DNA of 64,000 nt, from contig JAJPIC010000017.1 of assembly GCA_021324915.1 (NCBI GenBank), positions 124,001 to 188,000 of the forward strand, read 5' to 3'. Origin of the DNA: Beijerinckiaceae bacterium. GTDB lineage: Bacteria > Pseudomonadota > Alphaproteobacteria > Rhizobiales > Beijerinckiaceae. Under the pieces are notes generated by a model. It was not told where the DNA came from, did no database searches, and saw nothing but the letters and a program-made list of their open reading frames with translations. The translations under genes were made by a program, and so were the position numbers. This document shows positions 44,411 to 52,326 of the stretch, in pieces; the first letter of the stretch is position 1, and each line of letters opens with the position of its first letter.

Positions 44411-45501
44411 GCGACGAGCCCTCGCATTTCCAATTCGCGCCGCGCTTGATCGGCACGATCGACCGCTTCTTGCTGCGCGACCCATTGGGCAAGTTCGGCG
44501 AGGCCTTCGCCGAAATTCTTGCGCGGAACGAAGCCGAGCTCCCGTTCGGCTTTCGAAATGTCGGCGAAACAATGCCGGATATCGCCGGCGCGCGCCTGGC
44601 CGGTGATTTCCGGCGCAATGTCGCGCCCCATCGCGGCGGCGAGTGCCGCGGCGACGTCGAGGATCGACCGGGATTCGCCGCTGCCGATGTTGTAGACATT
44701 GCCCGCCGCGCGCGGATGTTCGAGGGCGGTGACGAAAGCCTCGGCGACGTCCGACACATGGACGAAATCGCGCCGCTGCTCGCCGTCTTCGAAGACGAGC
44801 GGCGCCTTGCCGTTCAGCAGCCGCGAAGCGAAAATGGCGAGCACGCCGGTATAGGGGTTGGAGAGCGCCTGTCCGGACCCATAGGTATTGAAGAGCCGCA
44901 GCGCCACGGCCTCGATGCCGTAAGCGGCGCAGACGTTGAGCGTCAGTCGCTCCTGCACGAATTTCGTCAGCGCATAGACCGAAGCGAGAGCCGGGCGTTT
45001 CCACTCGGGCGTCGCGATCGGCACAAGCGGGCGCCCGCGCGCATCCAGCGGGTCCCACATGCCGCTTTCGCGTTCGGCATCTTCGACGTTCTCGCCGTCA
45101 GCACCGCGATAGAGGCCCTCGCCATAAACGCTCATCGACGAGGCGACAACGACGCGGGCGACCGGCCGCTCGAGCATTTGCTGAAAGAGCATAGCCGTGC
45201 CCAGATCATTGACCGAGACATAGCGGTCGATCTGGTACATGCTTTGGCCGACGCCGACCTCGGCCGCGAGATGAATGACGAAATCGACGCCGCGCAGCGC
45301 GCGCGCGAGGGTATTCTCATCGCGAACGTCGCCCTTGATGAACTCGGCCGCGGCGGGCAGACCGACAGGCAATGCGCCGCGGTGCACCTGTTCGACGAGA
45401 AGGTCGAGCACGCGAACGCGATAGCCGCGCGCGAGCAAAGCTTTGCAGACGTGACAGCCGATAAATCCGGCACCGCCGGTGACCAATACCATTGGCATCA
45501 T
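44407..45501 (-). CDS. NAD-dependent epimerase/dehydratase
   Basis: 364 residues; ATG codons at 45501 and 45498 are adjacent and the first overlaps the stop of the small upstream gene. Extended SDR motifs: '[18 protein letters not shown]', 'VIHLAAEVGVGQSMYQID', 'ASSMSVYGEGL', 'SVYALTKFVQERL' (YxxxK) and 'LFNTYGSGQALSNPYTG'. It resembles dTDP-/UDP-sugar 4-epimerases. A second epimerase directly follows, so two stereocentres of one sugar, or two sugars, may be adjusted. Substrate unknown. Confidence 0.8.
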   Translation of the reverse strand: MMPMVLVTGGAGFIGCHVCKALLARGYRVRVLDLLVEQVHRGALPVGLPAAAEFIKGDVRDENTLARALRGVDFVIHLAAEVGVGQSMYQIDRYVSVNDLGTAMLFQQMLERPVARVVVASSMSVYGEGLYRGADGENVEDAERESGMWDPLDARGRPLVPIATPEWKRPALASVYALTKFVQERLTLNVCAAYGIEAVALRLFNTYGSGQALSNPYTGVLAIFASRLLNGKAPLVFEDGEQRRDFVHVSDVAEAFVTALEHPRAAGNVYNIGSGESRSILDVAAALAAAMGRDIAPEITGQARAGDIRHCFADISKAERELGFVPRKNFGEGLAELAQWVAQQEAVDRADQARRELEMRGLVA

Positions 45502-45761
45502 TTCTGCCGAGCCCTCGTTTCGGTGGACGCTTTCGCGCGGTGCGGTTGCGCGTTTTGAGAAAGCAAAGCGAGTTGGAGCGGGTGCAATTTGTCGAAAAAC
45601 GTATCGGCGCACAGTTGCGCCGGCCCTTCCTCAGACGAGCGGAAGTCGAGGCGCAGAATTTCGCGACGACTGCACCTGCCGGTTAAGCCTGCCGGCAGTT
45701 CCTCGCGCTCTAGCGCCTGTCGTCGAAATTCGTCGTAATCCGTCGCCTTTGCTTGCGACAT
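45498..45761 (-). CDS. Small conserved-position protein within the glycan operon, 87 residues
   Basis: Starts at the ATG at 45761 with 'ggagaga' seven bases upstream, and its TGA overlaps the downstream epimerase start (ATGA), which argues that it is translated. It lies 37 bases after the PRTase-fusion gene. The protein is charged, with 'DYDEFRRQALEREELPAGLT' near the N-terminus and two cysteines (in 'GRCSRRE' and 'QLCADTFF'); it has no signal peptide. I do not recognise a family. It may be a small partner or regulator of the neighbouring enzymes. Confidence 0.6.
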   Translation of the reverse strand: MSQAKATDYDEFRRQALEREELPAGLTGRCSRREILRLDFRSSEEGPAQLCADTFFDKLHPLQLALLSQNAQPHRAKASTETRARQK

Positions 45762-45798
45762 GCTTCTCTCCACTTCCCTTGAGGGCTGGAACGATAGG

Positions 45799-47499
45799 CT
45801 ACAAAGATGGTTCCAGAACTCTGGTTTCCTGCTCGAGCCTGCGCCTATAGTTCTCCCGCGCGCTAAGCGCGGCCGCATCGTCTTGCGCCGTGACGTTCTC
45901 GGTTGCGAGCGTGAACGTGCCGAGCTGGAAAGCGGCATAGCAGGGACGCAGAAAATCGATCAGGGCGCGATCGGCGCGAATGCCGTCATGCTCGAGACGC
46001 TGCAGCAGCTCGTCGAGTTCAAGGCTCGCAAGATCGAATTCGCAGATCGCGCCGGCAATATCCCAAGCTATATCCTGACAGCCGACGAGATCGTGGCCGG
46101 CGCAATGATCATAAGCATCGGCTTTGACGATCCCACAGGGCGTGTGCAGCCATTCCCAGAGCTGCAGCTTGTTGTCGGTCTCGATCGGCCTGACGCGCGC
46201 TTCGAGAGCCCGCGCGCGCGCCTTCCAGGCGTTGGGAGCAAGTCCTATTTCCCCCGCGTTATGCACGAGCATTGCGGCAAGTTCCGAGAGCGAGGCGCCC
46301 GAGGCTGGCGGCGCGGGCATATGCCTCGCGCGAAAAGCAAGATAGGAGGCAAGGCGCGCCAGGAGCGCAGAACGGGGAGCCGTCTCGATAGGGCGCGCGT
46401 CGAGCCATTCCTCGATCAGAAATCCATGCCGCAGGCCGAGCACAGGCGGCGTAAATCCTGCGCCGGCCAATTGCCGCGCCCGGCGCAATGAGTCGCTTCC
46501 GTAGCGGCCAAGACCGACAAAGCGCAGAAGGAATGAACCGCGCGTGCTTCTCAGGAGAAATTTGCGTCGCTCCCACCGAGGGAGCGCCGGCGCGCCCGGA
46601 CGATAGCGCCGCCATTGTCCGCCGCCCAAATCTTCAAGCGGCGCGAGCGCCGGACCGGTGACGTCAGCGCACCAATCTGCGAGTTGATGGCGCGGCTCCT
46701 GCGACTCGATGAAGAGCGCGTCGAAATCCTCCACGTGCTTGGCAAAGCAATTCCAGCGCTTGCGCGTCGCTTCGCTCGCGGCGAAGCCCGGCGGATTTCG
46801 ATGCGAGGGAAACAAGTGAATGCGCTCGAGGCCGAGCTGCTCCAAAGTCTCGGCGGCTGCGAGGAACGAACTGCCCGATAGGCCCGGGCCTTCATCGACC
46901 ACGGCGACAGGTTCCGCCCCGAGCGTGGATTTAAAATCGGCGCCGAGCGCCAATTTTCGCCGAAAGGGATGGCCGATCGGCCGCACGGAGATGCAAGTGC
47001 GAGCCGCCGTCGCCTCGGCCACGATTGCGGCGAGGCCGAGGCCGATGCTTCGAATGCCGAGCACGCTATGGAATTGGAGACCGCACCGCCGCGCCGCGGC
47101 GAAATAGGCCTCCGGATAGAGCGCGTAAAATGCGAAGCCTTCTTGACGGCGGCAGTGGATCGCCCCCTCGGCGGAACTCAACAGGCGCAGCTGTGCATCA
47201 ATGTTTAGCGGCGCGGCGGCAAATCCATTCTGCCAGGACTGGCAAAGCGAGCTCGCCGTAGCACGCACGAGTCTCATCGAGACCTGCTGGGCGAACGTGA
47301 GACGATCCTCTCCCCATTGCTCGAATTCTGCATCCGCAATTCCCTGCGCGAGTTCGGCGGCGCGGATGAAGAGGTCGGCGAGCCAGGCGTGCCGCTCGAT
47401 GCCGGCCGGCATCAGAGCAAGCGTTTCGTTCAAGCTCGCGAGACTTTCGAGTTCGCCGCGGACTTCCGTCTGCCGCGAACGATCGCCATAGACCAGCAT
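45799..47499 (-). CDS. Phosphoribosyltransferase-like / phosphotransferase-like fusion protein
   Basis: 566 residues from the ATG at 47499, which has 'gaggt' upstream; a TTG nine codons earlier is weaker. Residues about 200-211 read 'VVDEGPGLSGSS', the PRPP-binding loop of type I phosphoribosyltransferases. The C-terminal 270 residues look like an aminoglycoside-phosphotransferase (APH) fold: 'SFLLRFVGLGRYG', 'GFLIEEWLDARPI', 'GIVKADAYDHCAGHDLVGCQ' and 'DIAWDIAGAI', the last in place of the catalytic HGDxxxxN/IDWE region but degenerate. It is the first gene of the minus-strand operon, divergent from the gene at 47609. Such a fusion might phosphorylate a sugar or inositol and add phosphoribosyl; both roles are inference. 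Confidence 0.6.
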   Translation of the reverse strand: MLVYGDRSRQTEVRGELESLASLNETLALMPAGIERHAWLADLFIRAAELAQGIADAEFEQWGEDRLTFAQQVSMRLVRATASSLCQSWQNGFAAAPLNIDAQLRLLSSAEGAIHCRRQEGFAFYALYPEAYFAAARRCGLQFHSVLGIRSIGLGLAAIVAEATAARTCISVRPIGHPFRRKLALGADFKSTLGAEPVAVVDEGPGLSGSSFLAAAETLEQLGLERIHLFPSHRNPPGFAASEATRKRWNCFAKHVEDFDALFIESQEPRHQLADWCADVTGPALAPLEDLGGGQWRRYRPGAPALPRWERRKFLLRSTRGSFLLRFVGLGRYGSDSLRRARQLAGAGFTPPVLGLRHGFLIEEWLDARPIETAPRSALLARLASYLAFRARHMPAPPASGASLSELAAMLVHNAGEIGLAPNAWKARARALEARVRPIETDNKLQLWEWLHTPCGIVKADAYDHCAGHDLVGCQDIAWDIAGAICEFDLASLELDELLQRLEHDGIRADRALIDFLRPCYAAFQLGTFTLATENVTAQDDAAALSARENYRRRLEQETRVLEPSL

Positions 47500-47608
47500 C
47501 GAGACCTCGTAAGATCCTGGAACCAATCAGATGAGCTTGAGTTGCCGGATCGATCTCGAGTTCCACCGCTTGAGCTTGACGCGCAAGGCTCCCGATCCGG
47601 CGATATCG
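47500..47608. promoter_or_regulatory. Divergent promoter region of the two glycan operons
   Basis: The 109 bases between the start codons of the PRTase-fusion gene (minus) and the CgeB-like gene (plus) must drive both long operons. I see no convincing -35/-10 pair or operator palindrome; 'ttgagcttgacgcgc' near 47570 could hold a plus-strand -35. One shared control point for both directions fits a single pathway. Confidence 0.5.
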
Positions 47609-48691
47609 ATGAAGATCCTGATCTTCGGCCTGACCATCAGTTCGTCTTGGGGCAATGGTCACGCGACCTTGTGGCGCGGGCTCACGAGTGCGCTGGCGCG
47701 ACGCGGCTGGCGCATTGTCTTCTTCGAACGCGATGTTCCCTATTACGCCGAGACGCGCGATTGCGACGGGATCGACGGCGAGCTCGTGCTTTACGAGAGC
47801 TGGGCCGAGGCGCAGCCCCGTGCGCGCCGGGAAGCGCGCGAGGCCGATGTCGTCATCGTCACCTCTTATTGTCCCGATGCGATCGAAGCCGCCGAACTTG
47901 CGACGAACGAATCGCAATTGAGTATCTTTTACGATCTCGATACGCCGGTCACTCTAGCTTCCCTCGAATGCGGCGAGACGCCCTTTTATATCGGCCCGCG
48001 GGGGCTCGCCGATTTCGATCTCGTCTTGAGTTACACGGGAGGCGCCGCGCTCGGCGAGCTTTCAAGCCAGCTTGGGGCGCGCCGCGCCGCGCCCCTTTAT
48101 GGCCACGTCGATCCTGCGGTCCATGCGCCGGCTGAGCCGCGCGCCGCCTTTGCCGGCGACCTCTCTTATCTCGGCACTTATGCGGCGGACCGACAGGAAA
48201 CGCTGCAGGCTCTTTTCATCGAAGCGGCGCGGCGGCGCCCGCACGCACGTTTCATCATCGGCGGCGCGCTTTATCCGAAGGAATTCCCCTGGACCGAGAA
48301 TGTCTATTTCGTGCGCCACCTGCCGCCCTGCGATCATCCCGCCTTCTTCTCGTCATCGCGCCTAACTCTGAACGTGACGCGCCGCGCCATGGCGCAGATG
48401 GGCTGGTGCCCCTCCGGGCGCTTGTTCGAGGCCGCAGCCTGCGGCGTCCCGATCGTCAGCGACATCTGGCCGGGGATCGAAGACTTCTTTGAACCGGGCT
48501 CTGAAATCCTGCTGGCGCGCGACTGCGAAGACGTGCTCGCGGCGCTCGACCGCTCTCCCGAAGAGCTTGCGCGCATTGCGGCACGGGCACGCGCACGCGT
48601 GCTTGCGCAACATACGTCGGACCATCGCGCGGCCGAGCTCGAAGCGCTGCTTGCTGCGACCGCGCGCCGCGAACCCGCGGAGGCATCGTGA
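47609..48691 (+). CDS. CgeB-like glycosyltransferase (paralogue D)
   Basis: 360 residues from the ATG at 47609; an upstream in-frame stretch has no ribosome site and lies in the divergent promoter. 'FGLTISSSWGNGHATLWRGL', 'SIFYDLDTPVTLASLECG', 'YLGTYAADRQETLQALFI' and 'GRLFEAAACGVPIVSDIWPG' track the gene at 37658 block for block, so the two are recent paralogues on opposite strands of the cluster. It heads the plus-strand operon, and its stop overlaps the nucleotidyltransferase start. Function: transfer of a sugar by a GT-B enzyme, donor unknown. Confidence 0.78.
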   Translation: MKILIFGLTISSSWGNGHATLWRGLTSALARRGWRIVFFERDVPYYAETRDCDGIDGELVLYESWAEAQPRARREAREADVVIVTSYCPDAIEAAELATNESQLSIFYDLDTPVTLASLECGETPFYIGPRGLADFDLVLSYTGGAALGELSSQLGARRAAPLYGHVDPAVHAPAEPRAAFAGDLSYLGTYAADRQETLQALFIEAARRRPHARFIIGGALYPKEFPWTENVYFVRHLPPCDHPAFFSSSRLTLNVTRRAMAQMGWCPSGRLFEAAACGVPIVSDIWPGIEDFFEPGSEILLARDCEDVLAALDRSPEELARIAARARARVLAQHTSDHRAAELEALLAATARREPAEAS

Positions 48692-49482
48692 TGTGGGGCA
48701 TCGTTCCCGCCGCCGGACGCGGCAGCCGGATTCAGCCCCTCGCCTTCTCCAAGGAGCTGCTGCCGGTCGGCAGTTGCATCGAAGCCGGGGTCGAACGCCC
48801 GCGCGCAGTGAGCGAATATCTGATCGAGCGGATGATCACCGGCGGCGCGCGCAAGATCGCCTTTGTGATTTCGCCGGGAAAATCCGATATCCTCGAATAT
48901 TATGGCGCGGGCCAGCGCGGCGCGGCGACGGTCTTTGTGGTCCAGCCTTCCGCCGCCGGCCTTTGCGACGCGATCTTTCGTGCAGCGCCCTTGATCGGGC
49001 CGGACGAGGATGTGCTCGTCGGCCTTCCCGATACGGTCTGGTTCCCGAAAGAGGGATTCAAGACCCTGCCGGCGCGGCAACTCTCTTTCCTGCTCTTTCC
49101 GGTCGAACATCCGGAATTTTTCGATTCGGTCGTGCTCGATGCCGAAAATCGCGTGAAAGAGATCGAGGTGAAGCAGAAGGATGCCGCGTCGAATTGGATT
49201 TGGGGCGCGTTCAAGCTCTCCGGCGTGATCTTTCACGATCTCCATGCGCTCTGGCAGCGGCGCAATCGGTCCGACGAATTCATCGGCAGCCTCGTCAATG
49301 CCTATATCGCCTCGGGCGGCCGGGCATTCGGTGTCAAGGCCGGCCAATCCTACGTCGATGTCGGCACGTTCAACGGCTATCGCGCCGCAATGGAGCTGCT
49401 TGCCGAAACGCGCGAGGCGCCGCCGTCGTGGCGCGGTGCACGCGAGACGCTTGTTCCGCAACGGGGGGAGGTCAGGCCATGA
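48688..49482 (+). CDS. Sugar nucleotidyltransferase (GalU/RmlA-like)
   Basis: 264 residues from GTG at 48688, or 263 from the ATG at 48691; both overlap the previous stop. 'GIVPAAGRGSRIQPLAFSKELLPVG' opens the nucleotidyltransferase domain; the first glycine-rich part 'GIVPAAGRGSRIQPL' binds the nucleotide and 'SKELLPVG' holds the conserved Lys. 'DVLVGLPDTVWFP' has the metal-binding Asp, and 'YVDVGTFNGYRAAM' is the C-terminal family block. It should activate a sugar 1-phosphate as UDP-, dTDP- or another nucleotide sugar for the cluster's glycosyltransferases. Its stop overlaps the PIG-L gene start (ATGA). Confidence 0.82.
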   Translation: MMWGIVPAAGRGSRIQPLAFSKELLPVGSCIEAGVERPRAVSEYLIERMITGGARKIAFVISPGKSDILEYYGAGQRGAATVFVVQPSAAGLCDAIFRAAPLIGPDEDVLVGLPDTVWFPKEGFKTLPARQLSFLLFPVEHPEFFDSVVLDAENRVKEIEVKQKDAASNWIWGAFKLSGVIFHDLHALWQRRNRSDEFIGSLVNAYIASGGRAFGVKAGQSYVDVGTFNGYRAAMELLAETREAPPSWRGARETLVPQRGEVRP

Positions 49483-50309
49483 CCATGACGATAGAGAGCA
49501 AGAAATTCACGCTGCCGAGCGTTGCCGATCCGCAGCGCGCGGTAATGGACGCCTCTGACGTCGCGATCGTCGTCGCACATCCCGATGACGAGAGTGTCGG
49601 CTGCGGCGCGCTGCTCCTGCGCCTGCGCGACGCCCACCTTATTGTTGTGACCGACGGCGCACCGCGCAATCTCGCTGATGCGACCCTCTACGGCTTCGAG
49701 GACGCCGAACATTATCGGCATCGGCGCGCCACGGAACTCGCCGACGCGATGCGGCTCGCCGACGTTCGCTCCGTCACCATGCTCGACGTGCCGGATCAGG
49801 AGACCTGCCGTCAGCTCGCCGATGTCGCGCAGAGACTGGCGCGTTTCTTTGCGGCGCGACGCATCACGACCGTTCTCACACATGCCTATGAAGGGGGCCA
49901 TCCCGATCACGATGCCACGGCTTTCTGCGTTCACGCCGCCGCTGCATTGCTCGGCGAGGAAGCGCCGCGAATCATCGAAATGCCCTTCTATCACCTCGGC
50001 GAGCGCGGCATGCGCGTGCAGGCCTTTTGCGACGGCGATGAAGGAACAGTGCTGCGGCTCGAAACCGGCGAAGAATGTCTGAAACAGAGACTTCTGCGCT
50101 GTCACAAGACGCAGACGCGGACCTTGAGCGCCTTCTCGCTCGAGGCGGAGCGCTATCGCGCGGCGCCGACGTATAATTTCGTGGCTCCGCCCAATTTCGG
50201 ACGCGTGCTTTACGCCAGCTTCGATTGGGGGCTTGCGCCGGCCGAATGGCCGCAACTCGCGCACGCAGCCTGGCAAAAGCTCGGAATGCGGGGCTACGCG
50301 TGCGCCTGA
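49479..50309 (+). CDS. PIG-L family deacetylase
   Basis: 276 residues. 'IVVAHPDDESVGCGALLLRL' holds the zinc/catalytic AHPDDE motif, and 'VLTHAYEGGHPDHDATAFCV' the second His-rich motif (HPDH) that completes the site. PIG-L/LmbE enzymes remove the acetyl group from N-acetylglucosamine linked to inositol (GPI, mycothiol), or from related amino sugars. Finding it with ino1, two GT4 enzymes and a GNAT protein in one cluster supports an acetylated amino-sugar intermediate. It overlaps the next gene by 10 bases. Confidence 0.88.
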   Translation: MTMTIESKKFTLPSVADPQRAVMDASDVAIVVAHPDDESVGCGALLLRLRDAHLIVVTDGAPRNLADATLYGFEDAEHYRHRRATELADAMRLADVRSVTMLDVPDQETCRQLADVAQRLARFFAARRITTVLTHAYEGGHPDHDATAFCVHAAAALLGEEAPRIIEMPFYHLGERGMRVQAFCDGDEGTVLRLETGEECLKQRLLRCHKTQTRTLSAFSLEAERYRAAPTYNFVAPPNFGRVLYASFDWGLAPAEWPQLAHAAWQKLGMRGYACA

Positions 50310-51340
50310 AAGTTCTGAATGTCGCCTATCCCTTTGCGCCGGTCGGACCCGATACGGCCGGCGGGGCGGAACAGATTCTCTTAACTCTCGACCGTGCGCT
50401 CGTCGCTGCGGGTCACGTCTCACACGTGATGGCTGAAGAAGGTTCGCAACTGGCGGGAAACCTGATCGCCATGCCGCGCGCAGACGTGATCGATACGCGG
50501 GCGAAACAGCGCGTCCATGCGGCCTATGCCGCAGCGCTCCGGCAAGAGGCGGCAAAGGCCGATGTGATCCATATGCATGGCGTCGATTTCGACGCCTATC
50601 TGCCGCCGCCGGGCCCCCCCGTGCTCGTAACGCTGCACCTGCCGATCTCCTGGTACGCCGATCTTCGGCCCAAGCGCCCGCGAACCTTTCTCCATTGCGT
50701 CTCGGCTTCCCAGCATCGGGAGGCTGCGGGCGTGAACCTTTTGCCGCCCATCGAGAACGGCATAGATATCGAAGCCTTTGCCGGGCAGGAGCAAAAGCGC
50801 GGATTCGCACTGATGCTTTCACGCATCTGTCCGGAGAAAGGGGTGCATCTCGCGCTCGATGCCGCGCGGCTTGCCGGCATCCCGCTCATCATCGCCGGAC
50901 AGGTCTTCCGCTACGCCGAGCATCGCGATTATTTCGAGACGGAAATCGTGCCGCGTCTCGACGGCGCGCGGCGCTATCTCGGCCCTGTCGGGCCGGCGCA
51001 CAAGCGGCGGCTGCTGAAGGCCGCCTGCTGTGTGCTCATCGCTTCGACGGTGCCGGAGACGAGCTCACTCGCCGCGCGCGAGGCGCTCGCCGCGGGAACG
51101 CCGGTCATCGCCTTCCGGCGCGGCGCGCTGATCGATACGATCGAGGAAGGGACAGGCTTTCTCGTCGACGACGTCGCCGAAATGGCGGCAGCAATCGGCC
51201 GAACGCGCGAGATCGACCCGCAGACGTGCCGCGCCTTGGCGCGGCGGCGCTTCTCGGATCGCGACATGATCGCGCGCTATCTCGATCTTTACCAGCGCCT
51301 CGCCTGCTGCGACGCGCCTCAGTTCGGAGACGCGGCGTGA
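50300..51340 (+). CDS. GT4-family glycosyltransferase
   Basis: 346 residues from a GTG at 50300. The N-terminal domain begins 'LKVLNVAYPFAPVGPDTAGG' and has the Gly-rich 'GGAEQILLTLDRAL'; 'VIHMHGVDFDAYL' follows. The C-terminal domain has 'GFALMLSRICPEKGVHLALD' and 'ETSSLAAREALAAGTPVIAF', the family 4 donor-binding region. It is coupled to the PIG-L gene by a 10-base overlap, as if it acts just before or after deacetylation. In mycothiol and GPI pathways a GT4 enzyme makes the substrate of the PIG-L deacetylase; that order is a reasonable guess here. Confidence 0.83.
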   Translation: MRLKVLNVAYPFAPVGPDTAGGAEQILLTLDRALVAAGHVSHVMAEEGSQLAGNLIAMPRADVIDTRAKQRVHAAYAAALRQEAAKADVIHMHGVDFDAYLPPPGPPVLVTLHLPISWYADLRPKRPRTFLHCVSASQHREAAGVNLLPPIENGIDIEAFAGQEQKRGFALMLSRICPEKGVHLALDAARLAGIPLIIAGQVFRYAEHRDYFETEIVPRLDGARRYLGPVGPAHKRRLLKAACCVLIASTVPETSSLAAREALAAGTPVIAFRRGALIDTIEEGTGFLVDDVAEMAAAIGRTREIDPQTCRALARRRFSDRDMIARYLDLYQRLACCDAPQFGDAA

Positions 51341-52326
51341 GGCTCGAGCTCGTCGAGCAAGAGGCAGAATTCCGGGCGCTCGAACCTGAATGGTGGGATC
51401 TTTGGGCACGGACGCCGAGCGCGACGCCGTTCCAATCGCCTGCCTGGCTCATCCCCTGGTGGCAGGCGTTTCATCCGGGCCGGTTGAATGTCTTGGCGGT
51501 TTGGGATGCAGAGCGTCTCGCCGGGCTCGCGCCCTTCTATATCGAAGGCAGGCGCGCCCTGCCGATCGGCATTTCCCTCAGCGATTATCTCGACGTCCTG
51601 ATCGATCCGCAAAGATTCGACGAAGCCGCCCCGCTTTTGAGCGAAGGCATAGAAGAGTGCTTGGCCTCCGGCCTCGAAGAATGGGAAATGCCTGACCTCG
51701 ATGCGCAGGCGCAGGCCCATGCGCTCCAGCCCGATGCCATGATCGAGAGCCACCCGGCGGAAATCTCGCCGGTGCTTCGCATTCCCAAGAGGAGGCGCAT
51801 GGCGGCGATCGTTCCGCAGCCTAAGTTGCGCAAGCTGCGTATGGCCCGCCATCGCGCAGACCGGGCCGGCGGCTATGAAATCGAGAGATGCCGCGAACCT
51901 TCGTTTTGCGAGATCTTCGCAGCGCTCGCCGATATGCACGCGGCCCGATGGCGCGAACATGGGGTACTGGCCGACGACCGGGTGTGTGAATTTCATCTGG
52001 AGTCTCTGCCGCGGCTTGATCGCGCCGGGCTTCTCAGGCTCCTCGTCTGCCGTATCGGCGGACGGCTCGCGGGAATCTATCATGGCCTTGCCGCCCGGCG
52101 ATGCGCCTATGCTTACCTTTCGGGATTCGATCCAGCCTTCGCGTTTTTCAGTCCGGGAACGCTCTTGATCGGCGCTGCGATCGAGGATGCGATCGAGGGC
52201 GGGGCCGAGGAGTTTCATTTTCTGCGCGGCAATGAGACCTATAAATATGAATGGGGCGCTCGTGAGCAAAGAAACATCAGGCGGGTTTTCCGGCCGGCCC
52301 TTGTCCGTTCTCTTGCGCTGCGCTGA
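51337..52326 (+). CDS. GNAT/FemAB-like acyltransferase (CelD/BcsL type)
   Basis: 329 residues from a GTG overlapping the GT4 stop (GTGA). 'TPFQSPAWLIPWWQAFHPGR' and 'LAGLAPFYIEGRRALPIG' form the N-terminal half, 'ALADMHAARWREHG' the middle and 'FFSPGTLLIGAAIEDAIEGG' with '[14 protein letters not shown]' the acetyl-CoA/Gln-Arg-like motif of the CelD family that contributes to cellulose and exopolysaccharide acylation. It should acylate a free amino or hydroxyl group, for instance the amine exposed by the PIG-L deacetylase. The methyltransferase gene starts within its last 80 bases. Confidence 0.75.
   Translation: MRLELVEQEAEFRALEPEWWDLWARTPSATPFQSPAWLIPWWQAFHPGRLNVLAVWDAERLAGLAPFYIEGRRALPIGISLSDYLDVLIDPQRFDEAAPLLSEGIEECLASGLEEWEMPDLDAQAQAHALQPDAMIESHPAEISPVLRIPKRRRMAAIVPQPKLRKLRMARHRADRAGGYEIERCREPSFCEIFAALADMHAARWREHGVLADDRVCEFHLESLPRLDRAGLLRLLVCRIGGRLAGIYHGLAARRCAYAYLSGFDPAFAFFSPGTLLIGAAIEDAIEGGAEEFHFLRGNETYKYEWGAREQRNIRRVFRPALVRSLALR

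Noticed and set aside
47531-47608. Longer N-terminus for the CgeB-like gene at 47609
   Set aside because: It has no ribosome site and would leave almost no room for divergent promoters; the paralogue at 37658 begins at the equivalent of 47609.
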